7,285 bases of DNA, taken from positions 1-7,285 of the forward strand of contig CAZHSB010000063.1 in the NCBI GenBank assembly GCA_964534945.1, read 5' to 3'. The translations under genes and the position numbers were made by a program. Of the stretch, positions 5,727 through 7,285 are shown piece by piece (the stretch's first letter is position 1; each line of letters begins with the position of its first letter). Origin of the DNA: CAZHFA01 sp964534945 (lineage in GTDB: Bacteria > Bdellovibrionota_C > UBA2361 > CAKMMH01). Below the pieces are notes generated by a model, which saw nothing but the letters and a program-made list of their open reading frames with translations, made no database searches and was not told the DNA's origin.

Positions 5727-7285
5727 ATGTCAAAGAAGGATACTTGTCAATTTCAAACAGAAGTTAGTGAACTTTTAAATTTAATCATAAATTCTTTATA
5801 TTCAAATCCAGAAATATTTTTAAGAGAATTGATTTCAAATGCATCAGATGCTCTTGATAAATTAAAGCTTGAAAGTGCTACTAATCAAAAATTAATGCCA
5901 AGTGGTTATTCTCCAGAAATTTTTATATCAGTAGATCCTAAAGAAAATACATTATCGATTAAGGATAATGGAATCGGAATGAGTATGGATGAAGTAAGAG
6001 AAAATATAGGAACAATCGCTCATTCTGGAACAAAAAAATTCATGGAAATGAGAAAAAGCCTAAAAGAAAATCCAGATCTTATTGGACAGTTTGGTGTAGG
6101 ATTTTATTCATCATTTATTGTGGCAGACAAGGTTGTGCTTGAAACTAGAAAAGCTGGAGAAGAAAAAGCTACACGTTGGGAGTCAGATGGAAAAAATGAT
6201 TATACAATAGAAGAGATAGAAAAAAATGATATTGGAACAACAATAACTTTGTATTTAAAAGATAGATCTAAAGAAGAAAATAGTGCCTTAGAGGATTTTT
6301 CTGCTGCGTGGAAAATAAAAGAACTTGTTAAAAAACATTCTGACTTTATAGCTTATCCTATAAAAATGGAGGTTGAAAAAACAATTCCTCAATCTGAAGA
6401 GGATAAGAAAGAAGGAAAAGAAGAAGAACATGAAACTGAAATAGTAGTATTAAATTCTATGAAGGCTTTATGGCTTAAAACTCCTTCAGAAGTGACAGAA
6501 GAACAGTATAATGATTTTTATAAAACAACTTGGTATGATTATGAAACACCTGCTTTTAATATCCATTTTAAAGCAGAAGGCGTTTCTGAGTTTACTTCAC
6601 TTCTTTTTATTCCAAGTAAAAAACCATTTAATTATGATTATGAGAATACAGCTTATGGACTTTCGCTATATGTAAAAAGAGTTCTTATTATGAATGATTG
6701 TGAAGAGCTTCTTCCTCCATATTTAAGGTTTGTAAAAGGACTAGTTGATAGTGCAGACTTATCTTTAAATGTATCAAGAGAAATTTTGCAACAAGATAGA
6801 CAGTTAAAACAAATTAGCAAATCAATAGTTTCAAAAATTTTAAAAACATTTGCTGACTTAATGGAAAAAGATAGGGCAAAATATGAAGATTTTTGGAAAA
6901 ATTTTGGTGCTACATTAAAAGAAGGACTTGTTAGAGATCCTGAAAGAAAAGAAAAAATTATTGGTCTTTCATTATTTAAATCAAACAATAATCAAGATAA
7001 ATTTATTAGCGTTGATGAATATGTTTCTAACATGAAAGAAGGACAGCCTGCAATTTATTATATTACTGCTGAAAATATGACAGAGGCACAAAATACACCT
7101 TTTATGGAGAGATTAAAAGAAAAAGGATATGACGTATTATTTATGTTAGATCCTGTAGATCCATTTGTTGTAAATGCATTGGGAACTTATAAGGATAAAA
7201 AGTTTGAATGTATTACATCAGATAAACTTGATATTGATACTGAAGAAGAAAAGAAAGAAAATGAAGAAAAGATAAAAGAAAAAAC
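5727..7285 (+). CDS. htpG: Molecular chaperone HtpG (bacterial Hsp90), 3'-truncated by the window
   Basis: This is a cytoplasmic, homodimeric, ATP-dependent chaperone that helps client proteins fold and mature under stress. The frame is open to the window edge: 519 complete codons out of the usual 610-650. The N-terminal GHKL ATPase domain is complete. FQTEVSELLNLIINSLYS (9-26) leads to FLRELISNASDALDKL (31-46), with the catalytic Glu34 and Mg-binding Asn38. DNGIGM (80-85), HSGT (99-102) and the lid/glycine motif GQFGVGFYS (120-128) follow. A Lys/Glu-rich charged linker (about 225-245) joins the middle domain, which contains LYVKRVLIM and SREILQ (350-355). The Arg of SREILQ corresponds to the ATPase-stimulating middle-domain arginine. 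KEGQPAIYYIT and EKGYDVLFMLDPVDPF mark the end of the middle domain. The dimerisation domain lies beyond the window. The start is the ATG at 5727, with GGAG seven bases upstream. The gene probably has its own promoter and is unrelated to the R-M operon. Confidence 0.97.
   Translation, partial: MSKKDTCQFQTEVSELLNLIINSLYSNPEIFLRELISNASDALDKLKLESATNQKLMPSGYSPEIFISVDPKENTLSIKDNGIGMSMDEVRENIGTIAHSGTKKFMEMRKSLKENPDLIGQFGVGFYSSFIVADKVVLETRKAGEEKATRWESDGKNDYTIEEIEKNDIGTTITLYLKDRSKEENSALEDFSAAWKIKELVKKHSDFIAYPIKMEVEKTIPQSEEDKKEGKEEEHETEIVVLNSMKALWLKTPSEVTEEQYNDFYKTTWYDYETPAFNIHFKAEGVSEFTSLLFIPSKKPFNYDYENTAYGLSLYVKRVLIMNDCEELLPPYLRFVKGLVDSADLSLNVSREILQQDRQLKQISKSIVSKILKTFADLMEKDRAKYEDFWKNFGATLKEGLVRDPERKEKIIGLSLFKSNNNQDKFISVDEYVSNMKEGQPAIYYITAENMTEAQNTPFMERLKEKGYDVLFMLDPVDPFVVNALGTYKDKKFECITSDKLDIDTEEEKKENEEKIKEK

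Noticed and set aside
6653..6988. Minus-strand ORF of 111 codons inside htpG
   Set aside because: It is antisense to the conserved HtpG middle domain and has no recognisable protein features. It is a shadow frame.
1..7285. CRISPR array, tRNA, rRNA or insertion sequence
   Set aside because: No regularly spaced repeats, tRNA-like cloverleaf, rRNA segment or transposase-like protein was seen on either strand.

Overview
The window is an AT-rich bacterial chromosome segment with a dense plus-strand layout. It carries two housekeeping loci with an unusual restriction-modification (R-M) system between them. A run of exactly 100 Ns shows that this is a scaffold from a draft or metagenome assembly. 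I cannot assign a phylum. The proteins are ordinary low-GC bacterial forms, and neither HtpG nor XseA/XseB is diagnostic by eye.

Layout. Positions 1-672 hold the 3' half of xseA and 679-909 hold xseB. Together they encode the large and small subunits of exodeoxyribonuclease VII as a tight pair. A 122-base spacer (910-1031) contains a plausible promoter. Next come two genes separated by one base: a 325-residue methyltransferase-like protein (1032-2009) and a very large multidomain protein that starts at 2011. The large protein carries an N-terminal GIY-YIG/T5orf172-like nuclease domain, then an SF2 DEAH helicase/translocase core, a charged linker and the start of an adenine-methyltransferase-like domain, and then runs into the N gap (4954-5053). 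After the gap, 5055-5615 encodes a 186-residue C-terminus of Eco57I-type R-M enzymes. It most probably belongs to the same polypeptide. A second spacer (5616-5726) leads to htpG, the bacterial Hsp90, which is open at the right edge of the window.

How the genes work together. The middle block reads as one operon for a defence-type R-M machine. The large protein would combine DNA cleavage (GIY-YIG), ATP-driven translocation (SF2) and modification plus target recognition (Eco57I-like methylase/TRD) in one chain. The small first gene adds a second SAM-binding-like domain that has no NPPY catalytic motif. The methylase catalytic motif IV of the large protein is not visible and would have to lie in the gap.

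The most interesting points are the combined nuclease-helicase-methylase architecture, the NPPY-less methylase-like partner and the assembly gap that hides the catalytic segment. The open reading frame that runs through the Ns to 5115, and the apparent ATG start at 5127, are artefacts of the gap.
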